Of a DNA stretch of 64,000 nt, positions 21,573 to 32,340 are shown piece by piece. Made by a program: the position numbers and the translations under genes. Every line of letters starts with the position of its first letter. Position 1 is the first letter of the stretch. The notes below the pieces were generated by a model. That model worked only from the letters and a program-made list of their open reading frames with translations, made no database searches and was not told the origin of the DNA. Origin of the DNA: Rhizodiscina lignyota (lineage: Eukaryota > Ascomycota > Dothideomycetes > Aulographales > Rhizodiscinaceae); assembly GCA_010015805.1 (NCBI GenBank), contig ML978123.1:868001-932000 (forward strand). Direction: 5' to 3'.

Positions 21573-24441
21573 TCAAATGCCGACGCCCCGGCCTTCGGCG
21601 TGTGCCTTTTGAAATCCCCTCAATAGGCCCAGGACACCTGGGTCTTCTCCCCTCTTCGCGCCATCGCCCATCTCCTCATCGTCATCCGCCGCATTATTCG
21701 TACGCCACGAATCTCCCAACATGCTATCCTCCTCAATGATCCGACTCGTCGTGCTCGGATGTGCCTGAGCCGCCTCCTCCGCCATCTCATCCATATTCTC
21801 CGACACCACGGGCTGCCGAGATCGGTACCGCGCCCCTCCGGCATGAGGCCCCTGGCGGGGAGACGAGTGCATGCGATGAACGACCGGAGACGGCTGGTTG
21901 TGCGGGTCCAGAAGAATCGAGTGCATCGGGCTGGGATGGTTCTGTGCTCCGAATGCGGGCGTTCTGCTGTGAACCGACTGCCTTCCTCCTCCAGCGCCAT
22001 ATGCCATCATGGACTGGCGTGGGTTTTGGTTGCCGGCGAAGTCCATTACGTTCGTTCCCTTCGGGCTCAGCATGTTGGGCCAAACGGGTGGAAGGTGGAA
22101 GTTTTGGTGCGTGCTCTTGCTACCTTTGTGTCCGTGGTAGTTGCCGTATTGTTCCATGAAGCCGAGATATGATGCATACATCTTGTTCTCCCTATCCGCG
22201 AAATGATCTTGTCTGAGGTTGTTCAGATCTTGACCAGGTTGCTTCTGTCCATTGTTCTTTCCAGGCCTAGTGAAGTCGAAGACCGCAAAGGAGCACACGT
22301 GTCCCACTCCATCAACATGCACAGTAAACTCGCGGAAGAAGTCGATCAACCTATCGGCACAACGTGGGAGCGAGAAGAGAAGAACGTATGGCGTGACGAT
22401 CATGGAGAGTGCCTCCTCCAGGAATACAACGACCTTCGGTTTGTACAGCGCGCTGAATTCTTTGCGCACTTCGTCGGAATGCAGACGGCCTTCCCATGTC
22501 TGAGGACAGTAGTGGGTACATTCGATCACACTGTTGAGAACGAATTCGGGATCGAGCACAAGGTCGTCTTCTGGGACTTGGCCTCGTGCAAACGCGTAGA
22601 TAGCGCTGAGTACTCCGAGATAGAAGAGAACCGTCTTGCCGGGAGTAACCTCGAAGCCCAAGAACAGCTCAGGATCGAGCAATGAAGCGATACCTAGGAC
22701 AGCGGCCAACGCTCCTGTGACGAAGGAGACGAATTTGAAGAACTGCGCCATTTTGTCCTTTGGAAACTGCTCCAGGTACTTGGTGGCATAGGGATATGCC
22801 ATGTTCTTTCGACGCTCGAAAAGGTGCCAGAGCTCGTTGAACTCACGGAACTTCCACTCAGCAAGTGGAGTGAAGGTTCGTGAACCGAGCTCTGATGGGT
22901 TGTTTCGGTATTCCTGTGAGGGCTATCTTAGCTGAAGGCCTGTTCTTAATACACGTAGGTTGGTTAAGGAGCAGACTCACCGTGAAGTATTGGAAGAAGT
23001 ACGAGAGAAGGTAGTATCCAAAGTAGAAAGGGGACCACAGAATGCTGATAAATGCCGCCGCAGCAAATCGATGGCGCAACTTGTCAATCAGTTCTCGGCG
23101 ATGCGTGGAAGTGAGGAATTGCGGTTTAATTTGGCCATCTTCATCGAAAACGAAATCCATTAGACACAACCAAATGAACCACTCGATATTTCGTGTCCAG
23201 AATTGGGTATTGCCTAGGAACGGGATTGGAACAGTGAGATCCAAGTAGCCCTTGTTTACCAGTGCGATAAGGTAGTTATCCTGACGCATCAGACGATTGG
23301 CAATGTCGTGGGCATCCATACGTTGTTTCGATTGGCTTGTGATGAAACGTCTATTTGCGGCCGTTATCTTCAGAGCTGTAGTCGCATTTGCGTCTCGTAG
23401 AGCCATCATCTTCTGAACGATAAACTGCCAAGATACTGTCTGGATATCCGAGTCCGGAATACCAAGCAAATAGTGGTAGAAGTTGTGCATCTCCCACAAT
23501 TGAGGCAACTTGACCACTGCTTGAATGAAGCTGTAGATCCAGAAAACGACGAAGAACCATAGTAGGACGTTCCAGAGCGTTGACATCTTTTTGGTACACT
23601 GAGGGACCATGATGTCGCTGAGCTTGGTGCTTTTGGGAAGGTCCGAGTAGGTAACGCACATTGTTAGGAACGTGGTGAAGGCGACTACGAACGCGACCGA
23701 CATCAGGCCGATCGCCTTCCGCAGCAGAATCGACCAGAATCCCTTCTGCTCGTAGTAGGCGTAAACCTCAAGCAAGAATTTGTCCAGATTCTGAACGTTC
23801 GCCCATTTCCACATCGCCTTATCCTTCGGGTCAGCGAGAAGCAGCGCGTTGGTCATGCTGTTCATCGCATGGTCGTGCTTGGGCATCGGAACTCCGCCAT
23901 CCTCATCATCTCCATGCAACGGCTGTTGAGCCTTGGTTGCCCTCCACTGTGCTCGTGTGTTCCTTGTCGCAGGGCCTGGTACTGGAGGGGGAAGCTCTTC
24001 CAGCTGAGCACCACGAGACTTCCGTCGCGATCTCTCTTTGCTTCTCTTGCTTGACTGTGTTCCAGGGTCGAGGAGTAGAGACTCGGGCACATCATCATCT
24101 TCGTCCATGTCGGATGGAGCAGGTGGTTGGTTCTGCATCCACCTTGGCCGAGTACTTCTTGTTCCAGCACTCGACCGAGTTGCCACCGGCACGTTATCTT
24201 CTTGCAGAGCTACAGTGCTCTCGCTCGCGATCTCACTGTGTGCGGCGTCTTTCAAGAGTTGTTCAAGATCTTGATCTTGGAAGTGTTCGCCGAGGTTCTC
24301 TTCGTCAATAGCGTGCTCGAGGTGTTCTCCATCGGAGGCAGACGCGTCGGAAGGAGGTATATCTGCGCGTGTGAGGCCTTCGCCCTCTGGCTGACCCTCA
24401 GACACAGATGGGAGGAGCCTAGAGAGAATGTTGGACGCCAT
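21573..24441 (-). CDS. ATG9: Autophagy-related protein 9
   Basis: Exons 22981-24441 and 21573-22913 give 933 aa. Atg9 is the multispanning lipid scramblase carried on the vesicles that seed the phagophore. The start MASNILSRLLPS is typical of fungal orthologues; the frame upstream opens only at a GTG. An acidic disordered N-terminus (residues 1-190) precedes the conserved core, beginning WKWANVQNLDKFLLEVYAYY, with hydrophobic helices and HNFYHYLLGIPDSDIQTVSW. The intron junction restores FQYFTEYRNNPSELGSR, followed by PLAEWKFREFNELWHLFERR, the most conserved Atg9 block. The C-terminal 200 residues are disordered (Gly, His, Ser, Pro). It is divergent from COG6 across 403 bp. Confidence 0.96.
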
Positions 24442-24844
24442 TATGGACGTGACCAGCGATTCAGACACATGCAGACCGGGGTGAAGTGTGGGTGGAGGGG
24501 GGGTTATTTGAGGCTCGGCGGGGCTCCAGAGAGAAGAGAAGCCTCATCTGGTACTCCCATTCGTTGTCTTGGTCGGTCAGCTCATGGCAGGTGTGAGACA
24601 AGCGAGAGTGTTGGAGGAATCATGCGCAGTGTCGAGTCTCAGGAACGCGTCGGGTGGGTGAAGGTGCGGAGGTGAGGTCGCATGTTCACTTTCACAGCCA
24701 CTCATCGCTTCACTTGACCCTTTGACGCAACCGGGGAGCTTGGGCCACTTGGGTAAACATCGGGATCTTCAGTGCGGCCACGAATTGCCATGGGATGATA
24801 TTGGGCTTCCAACCAAATCATATGAACTGCTGAATACGTTCACT
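24442..24844. promoter_or_regulatory. Divergent promoter between ATG9 and COG6
   Basis: The 403 bp hold both 5' leaders and presumably a shared bidirectional promoter. No strong TATA box or known site stands out. Confidence 0.5.
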
Positions 24845-27049
24845 ATGGCCGCTAGCTACTTTAATGATCGTCCAAGGGCATCGATTGATATTCTTTCGCC
24901 TTCAGACGGTGTCCCACCGACTCCTTCAACCCCTACTGGACCCCGTTCAAGCGCATTATCAAGTAGGATCACAAGTGTCCTCTCGACTTCGTATGCAGAT
25001 CTTGAAATAAGAGATGCTCTTGAGATCCTTGATGCAAGAGGCGTAGAGAATACGGCCGAGACAAGACGCCAGCTTCGGACAGACGTACAGAGAGAAGTCA
25101 TCCAATGCAATGGAGAAATTGTCAAGGACTTTGGTGCTGTTGCAGAGGTTAGACATATTTTTACTGTTCATTTTCAGTATTTATGCTCATACTAGGCTTA
25201 GCAACTTAAACGTATTGGGAATGCCATTTCCAGTCTCAATCAATGCTGCGCATCAATGCGAGCCCAGATCAACGCTGCAAATCAGGACACCAAGCCAGTC
25301 CTTGAAGAGTCGCGCTCGCTGTTGGCCCATAAAACCGAGACCGAGAAGAAGCAGAAGATTCTGGATGCCTTCAAATCCAACTTCCTCATATCAGAGGCAG
25401 AAACCACAGCATTGACTTCGTCTGGAACCGGGGTAGACGACGAATTCTTCCGGGTCTTGCAGCGCGTGAAGAAGATCCACAAAGACTGTCAGGTCCTTCT
25501 CGGCTCTGAGAATCAAACTCTTGGTCTCGAGATCCTAGACCAAAGCTCGAAGAATTTGAACTCTGGATACCAGAAACTTTATCGCTGGGTGCAGCGAGAG
25601 TTCAAGACGCTTGACCTGGAGAACCCACAGATCAGTGCTAGCATACGACGGAGCTTGCGGGTGCTGGCTGAACGGCCCACGCTATTCCAGAGCTGCCTCG
25701 ACTTCTTTGCTGAAGCCAGAGAACATACCTTAAGTGATACATTCTACACCGCTCTGACAGGAGCTACTTCGCATGGCGAGGAGCAAGACGCTTCGGCTGC
25801 GAAGCCTATCGAACTGCATGCCCATGATCCTATAAGATATGTTGGCGATATGTTGGCTTGGACGCACTCGTCAGCAGTATCAGAACGAGAAGCCTTGGAA
25901 GTTCTCTTCATTGCCGAGGGGGAAGACCTCGCAGCAAATCTTCGTGCCGGTGCAGAAGCTGAGCCCTGGAACCGAGCTGCGGCAGATGAGGATGAGGCCG
26001 AGGAAGAATTTGATCCTCGAAAGGCTCTGAACGACCTGGTGGGCCGCGACATAGCCGGCGTAGCACGAGTCCTGCGGCAGCGCATCGAGCAAGTCCTCCA
26101 CAGCCACGAAGACGCAACGCTTGCGTATCGTATCGCGAACCTAATCAGCTTCTACAAGACAACCTTCGTGAAGCTTCTAGATGAGCACAGCCCTATTTTG
26201 GAAACTCTGAGCAATCTTGAGGACTTCGCTATACGACAGTTCAGAATCAACATGCGCGATCATGTTGCAGCAGTGCAAAACGAAGTCACAGCCACTCCAT
26301 CCGGCGATGATCTTGGCCCTCCAGAGTTCCTAGAAGATGCTCTACAAACCTTGAAGCAGCTCATGAAGTCTTTCGACTCCTCGCTCTCCTCCGTGACCGA
26401 GGACCGCGAGAACGCGTTCGAGCCCGTACTAGCAGAAGCATTCGACCCCTTCATGAATCTCTGCGAGTCAATGTGCAAACGCATTGAGGAGCCGGGAAAC
26501 GAGATATTCGCGCTGAACTGCCTACTCGCAGCTCGGAGCACACTGGGCCCATTTTCATTCACGGCCGGGCGGATGAAGCAGATTGATGAAACGATGAAAG
26601 GCCACGCGGAGAGGCTTGTAGAATACCAACATCGCTTCTTCCTGCATACTTCTGGCCTCGCGCCGCTGCTGGCTGCGATTGCCGCTTTGGATGAGGACAC
26701 ATCTGGCGCCGCTGCTACGAATCCCGCGGCCATTCTGAGTCTGCCGCCGTTCAATATCGAGAGTCTTGTGAGGACGAGCCAGGACTTGGACGACTTCCTT
26801 CCCTCGGCGTTGATGGATGCGAAGGAGAATCTGAACCAGCTCAGGAGCACGAAGATGGCGGGTGGGATCACAGAGGAGGCAGCAGAGCAATTCTGTGAAG
26901 ACTTTGAGGTAGTAGAAGGCAGGATCATTGCCGCCGACGAGGCAACGGATGGTGCTGAAAACTTGGATGTGAATGGGCAGGAGGATAATATAAGGCTTCG
27001 GAATGTCTTCCCCAGAACAGCAGCAGAGATTAGAGTCTTGCTTAGCTAG
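24845..27049 (+). CDS. COG6: Conserved oligomeric Golgi complex subunit 6
   Basis: Exons 24845-25147 and 25202-27049 give 716 aa. COG6 belongs to lobe B of the COG tethering complex, which captures vesicles in retrograde intra-Golgi traffic. The conserved N-terminal heptad region is visible around the intron: [20 protein letters not shown], then [20 protein letters not shown], and later [19 protein letters not shown] and [13 protein letters not shown]. The middle and C-terminal alpha-helical solenoid is typical, including [20 protein letters not shown]. The length fits fungal COG6. The ATG at 24845 ([20 protein letters not shown]) is the natural start. ATG9 lies divergently upstream. Confidence 0.95.
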
Positions 27050-27548
27050 GAGTCACTCAGGCTCACGTCAAATATGGAAGCAAGTTTGTAGAAAATCAAA
27101 TCGCAGACTGTTTGTGTTGATCTACCTATTCGTCACGAAGGTGCAGAGTGTGATCGTTCGAAGCAAGCTAAAGTACACGGGGTAGGCTTTTGGGAGGGAA
27201 TAGTATATTCTCGGTCGAATCGATCGAACCGGTCGAGGTAACGACGTCGAACCGTGGGGCGAGGGGGAAAAGGAAAACGGCGGGGACGCAATCGAAAAGC
27301 AGTGGACACCGAATGCCGTTGGTCGATACTCCGTTGAACCGCACCGAAAGACCGAACCGTTCCGATATCGAACTGCTACTGACAATCTGAGTAGAGGACT
27401 TTGTTTCCTTCGCCAGACAGAAAAAGAAGATGTGCATGGTTGAAAGGAATCCCACAGCGTAAACAGATGGTAGAGAGCCGTGAGAGTTGCTGAACCCTCT
27501 TCAGTGCCGGCTGAGTGACCCAGCAATGAAGAGGGATCCACGCAACAT
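27050..27548. other. Convergent intergenic stretch, COG6 to SR-protein gene
   Basis: No gene is seen. The centre (27220-27370) is enriched in CGAACCG/CGAATCG-like hexamers, with four GAACCG instances; significance unknown. Confidence 0.4.
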
Positions 27549-28548
27549 CTACTCAGCCGTGTCTAGCTCATCATGCTGGGGTGGTGGGGAGTCCAGGGGC
27601 ACTTTAACATCGCCTGAGTTAGCTAAAACAAGGTCCATAATTGTACAGAGCAGAAAACAAACCTTTCCTGTCATCGCCATTGGCGCCGTTCTCACGCTCA
27701 CGATCATCCTCCCTATCACGGACATCCTTCATGTCACGGTCACGGTCGCGATCGTCGGGGCTGCGAGAGCGATCGCGGTCACGTCGGTCGTAGTCCCTGT
27801 CACGGCGATCGTCCTTGCGAGGAGAGTACTCTCCACGGCCGCGGCGAGGTGGGGACATGGAACGACGACGAGGAGAGCGATCGCGGCGTGGAGGGCGGTC
27901 ACGACCAGAGTCGAAGCGCCAGGAGGCAGACGGAGGGGTGCGGGCCCACTAAAATGCATCAGGTTCAAGCGTGAAGCGATTAGATCTCAAACGTACCTCG
28001 ATCTTCAGAACCTCGTCACGGGCGAGACGCTTGTTGTGCATCTCATGGTACGCGTCGTCGGCATCGCGGCGGCTCTCATATTCCACGAAGGCGAAGCTTT
28101 TAGGGGACCTAAAGTCATAAATTGGCGTGGCAAATGATCTGGGGGCTAACTTACAGTCGAGAAGAAGCGGAGCGCGGGGCTGGGATATCGCAGCGAACCA
28201 AGCGACCATAGCTGTGCATATGTTAGATACAACATTCGGAAAAACTCGACGTTGATCGAAGATGCTTGGAGGGTCAAGATCTGTCAAGACAAATAGGGGA
28301 GATAACATGATCGCTCGAACAGGGCTCGGGAGAAGCATCGGAGGGCGGGGAAAGGTATCGAGCGCGACGACGACGGACACATCAAGTGATGCTTTGAGGT
28401 GGTGGAGGTCGTGGTTACGGTCGAGATCGAAGGGCGAGGTTTTCGATCAGGTTTTGAGAACATACCGCTCGAACTCATAAGCGAGATCACGGGCCCTAGT
28501 TCCCCCAGAGAAGCCCGTCACGTAGAGCGTAGTGCCTCCACGAGACAT
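27549..28548 (-). CDS. SR-family splicing factor with single RRM
   Basis: Five exons, 28466-28548, 28155-28211, 27997-28108, 27663-27948 and 27549-27613, join in frame to 200 aa. The N-terminal RRM has RNP2 as TTLYVTGFS and RNP1 as KSFAFVEYES, followed by RRDADDAYHEMHNKRLARDE. After KIEWARTPPSASWRFDSGRD comes an Arg-rich tail with RS, RD and RE dipeptides (residues about 85-180), the usual phosphorylated SR domain. The short acidic end reads PPPQHDELDTAE. It closely resembles the fungal Srp1-type single-RRM SR protein that binds exonic RNA and recruits the spliceosome. The exons of 57 to 286 nt were deduced by frame; the last two carry the least conserved sequence. Confidence 0.9.
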
Positions 28549-30005
28549 CTTGAATGACTTGAGATTGTGGTGGTTGACAAGTTGGAGGTGGAAAGGAAGG
28601 AAGTTCGGGAGGCAGACGCGAAATGTATATGGAGATTAGCGGCTTGGCATTACACTAGCCCTAATACGGCATTCAGCAAGTCGCGCCAAGCGCTCGATGG
28701 TGATGAAAACGTTTGCGCAACAATGAGGCATGAAAGGCGGCACGACAGTAGTTTCTACTCTATTTATGCTTCGTCTTCGTTTTAATTGTGCAACATACGT
28801 GAGATCCCCGCTAGAAACAGTCATCAGGCTACATTATTATGAACTGCGAGACCGCCCTAGAGAGTCTCCAGTCTGATAAATGCTAACCCATACCTATAGA
28901 GCAGCTGAAGTGCCCAGTGACCACAGAAAATATGGAGTAATTTATCAAAGCCGGTCTTCATAAACACTGAGCTTCCAAAGATGCTCTCGTTGAAGCTGCG
29001 GAGCAAGACTCGCCTTTACTGCATCCTTTGACATCCATTGGGGCCAGCTAAATTGTCGCCTTTGAGATACTGCACAAAGGAACTATTCGCTAAAACATAC
29101 AGGAAATTTCAAGTTCATCCTTCGCGAAAGAGGGAGGCCTAAGTTGAATGCCTAGAGCTATGTGCTAATTCCTGTAATTCACTCGGTGTGAGACTATCTC
29201 TGAAGCCCTTGTTGAGTGGGATGCCTTTAACTCTCTCAGGAAACGTTTCAATATATCTTGAATGTGCATAAAAGTTAGCCACAGCTTTCAAGACACTGAG
29301 CAGCTGTGGTATAACATTTACTACCAAGGAAGCGCCTATGCTTTTCTAACAACATGCTACTGTTGTATACACCCTAAAGAACACCTGAGATCCTAGAGAC
29401 CGTCTTGTTTACCATGAAGTGTAAAATCTGCTCGACCTCTGGCATTATAGCTTACCCGGTGGTCAGCTATTTTATCACCCTCAAGTATATATATTTCTAA
29501 TGTGGGCGAGGAATGAAGAGGAACAAGGTATCTCAGCTCTAAGACCCGTACAATGGCGCAAAAAGCTAATTTACATCTCAAAACAAGAGGCCAGATCTGA
29601 AACATTATCTGCAGTCTTATGTAATTGTTCCCAATGGTCGGAAGATCCTTTTGACGAAGCACAATAGGAGTGAGTGGCTGGAAATGAATGGAAGGCGGCC
29701 GTGCGGTGACAGGGATTGTGTTTCGTTACATAAGCCAAGCCGCTTTCAATTTCATTACATTACAAAGTCGCCTCTTTCTTTCAGATCTGAGCACGAGAGA
29801 GCCTTTCATCGTCCACAATCCACCGCTGTCAACACCTTTCACCGCAACCCACCTTTCAGTTACCAGCGCGACCCTCATACCTCAGGCGACGATCTTAATC
29901 CTTTTAGCGATCGCATCCCTTCACTCTTTAGCGCCCATCCGCGGGTGCTTCCCCTTCGCATAACACTCCCCATCCCTCTCATCACCGCAAAATCCTCCCG
30001 TCACC
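28549..30005. other. Intergenic between two divergent RNA-binding genes
   Basis: The ends hold the promoters of the SR-protein and NAB2-like genes; a pyrimidine-rich 5' leader precedes 30006. The centre (about 28800-29640) is AT-richer with only chance frames. Nothing recognisable. Confidence 0.45.
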
Positions 30006-31670
30006 ATGGCCATCGAAGTCACGCTCGGTACACCGCTTGCGGATGCAATCCAGAAAGCTATACAACCAAAGCTCCTGGAACATGACTGGCTCACCGGCGA
30101 TCCGGAGGACACTTCCCTCGCAGAGTATGTTCTTCTCATGCTGGTGAACAGCAAGAGTCAGGACGAGGTTGCTTTAGAGCTTTCTAGCGACCTTCTGGGC
30201 CTCACCCCCGACGACCAAAACGTAGCGCAATTCGCACAGTGGTTATTCGAGAAAGTCCCGGAGCTGGATGCACAGATCAATGGCAGCGCGCCCCCCTCCG
30301 CTCCCGTTGTGGATGCACAGAAAGAACAAGAGCAAGAGGACAGCGCAGTAGAGCAAACACAGTCCGTAACAGACACTGATATGGGCGATTCTGTGGATCC
30401 ATCAATGTCAGTACATCGTATCAGAAAGTTTGCAAAACTTACGCTAACTCATAATAGACCCACAGGTCCAAGGTCAATGCGGAATGGCCAACAAAGAATG
30501 CGGGACAAGCGCATGCTCGGACAGATCAACAAGAACCTCACAGGCGGGGCGGATGCTGCTCTACATCGTGTGCGCGGAGCGAATGGTGCCGGTCGAGTGA
30601 ACTCGCATAATCGAGAGCCCCCCAAGGGCCCTCGTGCGCAACAGCTCAATAGGGCGATGCAAATGGCAACCAACAGGCCGATGCCTGGTCCGATGGGCAT
30701 GCCGCAGGGCCCAATGGGCTTCCCTCAGCAGCCACAGATGCCGATGATGCCTGTGGACACGACACAACTTGCTTACATGCAGAACCAGTTCCGGATGTTG
30801 GAGGAGCAATCAAGGAAAATGGCCCAAATCTTGAATGGCGGAGGTCCTGCGATCAACCCGGCCTTTCAAAATGGGATGAACGGACAAGGGCAGCAAGGGA
30901 AGTCGTTATCCGATCGTATCGAGAAAAGGCATCCTCGTCGGGACAATCGACCTCAGCAAAATCAGGCACAGCAGGAGCCTGGAGACAGTGGCAACATTGA
31001 CCCCTCATCGTCCATGGAGGTCGAGTCTAGCTCTCAGCAGCCTTCCGATCCAGCGAACACTCTCTGCAAGTTCAACCTGTACTGTACCCGTCCCGACTGC
31101 AATTTCGCACACCAATCTCCGGCAGCACCTCATGGTGTCACAGTCGACATGAAGGATACGTGCCCCTTCGGCGCCGCCTGCAAAAACTTCAAATGCATTG
31201 CGAAGCATCCGTCTCCTTCCAAGAAGTTTGCGCACCAAGCCGAGATTGAGTGCAGCTTCTGGCCGCATTGCACTAATCCAAACTGTCGATTCAAGCATCC
31301 TCCTCGCCCTTGCAAAAATGGTGGCGACTGCAATGTTCCTGGGTGCAAGTTCACGCACACCACAACGATGTGCAAATTCAATCCCTGCACGAACCCTAAT
31401 TGCATGTTCAAACATGCCGAAGGCCAGAGAGGCGTGTATTCCGACAAGGTGTGGACAGCAGATGGCTCAGCGGGTGCCGATGGAGAGAAGAGGGATCATC
31501 TCAGTGAGAGGAAATTCGTTTCCGAGGAGGGTGGAGAAGAAGAGCTGATCATTCCTGGAGCTGGCTCGAATGATCAAGGTCAAGATGAAGGCCAAGTAAC
31601 GGGACAAGAGCAGCAGCAGCAGGAGACGCCGGCGACTCAGGATACTCAGGATACTCAGATCACGGTTTGA
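30006..31670 (+). CDS. NAB2: Nab2-like nuclear poly(A)-RNA-binding protein
   Basis: Exons 30006-30406 and 30458-31670 give 537 aa. Nab2 binds poly(A) tails and limits their length while coupling 3' processing to mRNA export. The N-terminal 100 residues form the helical PWI-like fold (EYVLLMLVNSKSQDEVALEL, FAQWLFEKVPELD). The middle is Gln/Met/Pro rich. Five tandem CCCH zinc fingers of the Cx5Cx4-6Cx3H kind lie at about residues 336-452: CKFNLYCTRPDCNFAH, CPFGAACKNFKCIAKH, CSFWPHCTNPNCRFKH, CKNGGDCNVPGCKFTH and CKFNPCTNPNCMFKH. A 51-nt intron at 30407-30457 (GCTAAC branch) is a multiple of three and lacks stops, so unspliced RNA also stays in frame. The ATG context is CACCATGGC. Confidence 0.93.
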   Translation: MAIEVTLGTPLADAIQKAIQPKLLEHDWLTGDPEDTSLAEYVLLMLVNSKSQDEVALELSSDLLGLTPDDQNVAQFAQWLFEKVPELDAQINGSAPPSAPVVDAQKEQEQEDSAVEQTQSVTDTDMGDSVDPSMSVHRIRKFAKLTLTHNRPTGPRSMRNGQQRMRDKRMLGQINKNLTGGADAALHRVRGANGAGRVNSHNREPPKGPRAQQLNRAMQMATNRPMPGPMGMPQGPMGFPQQPQMPMMPVDTTQLAYMQNQFRMLEEQSRKMAQILNGGGPAINPAFQNGMNGQGQQGKSLSDRIEKRHPRRDNRPQQNQAQQEPGDSGNIDPSSSMEVESSSQQPSDPANTLCKFNLYCTRPDCNFAHQSPAAPHGVTVDMKDTCPFGAACKNFKCIAKHPSPSKKFAHQAEIECSFWPHCTNPNCRFKHPPRPCKNGGDCNVPGCKFTHTTTMCKFNPCTNPNCMFKHAEGQRGVYSDKVWTADGSAGADGEKRDHLSERKFVSEEGGEEELIIPGAGSNDQGQDEGQVTGQEQQQQETPATQDTQDTQITV

Positions 31671-32340
31671 AATTGGCACGTGGATGGTACATGGGATGGG
31701 AATGGTTAATATGCATTCTGTACGATGTGTGGGAGGGTCGGATGGTTTTCTCTTATTTCGCACGAGTTCATCGGGTATGCAGCAGGTGGTGGGCTGGTTG
31801 CGCCCAGAGGACACCTGAGACTTGGGATAGGCATACCTTGATAGTTAGTGAATTTCACTATGCCTGGCTCTGAGCATTTATGAGCCTTACCGAACAACTC
31901 TATGTCTAAAATTGCATATGATCCATCAATAATGCTGCTGTGAATGCCAGAATAGGGGGTATTTGTCTATTGTCCCATCCACAATTAGGCATGTGCTTAG
32001 CGTGCACGTGCTCTTCCCCAGAGCCTCAGCCCCAATCAGGTCAGGTGTTTCTTTAATCAACGCATCGTCAGTTCGCACCCCTCGCACCCTTCGACACCTC
32101 ACCTCCGACTTGTCTGCTTTCAAATTACAGCATCCCATCTCGTTCCGGTACACCGTCTGGAAATGTTCCATTAGGGGCCGCGGAACGCCAGGAGCAACCA
32201 CAGAACTGCTCATACGTTAGACTCAGGCCTCCAACGCCATCCCTCTTACCCTCACCTCCACACTCTTCAAGAGCCACTTGACGTTCGCGTCTACCGAACA
32301 AGAAGCAGCGCACTCCTCGCCATCATCAGCTGCTCTCATC
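31671..32340. other. Intergenic, NAB2-like 3' end and TAF12 promoter/leader
   Basis: No gene is seen. The last 200 bp are pyrimidine rich with CTCTTCAAG- and CCATC-type tracts typical of fungal 5' leaders. CACGTG (E-box) occurs at about 32005. Confidence 0.45.
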
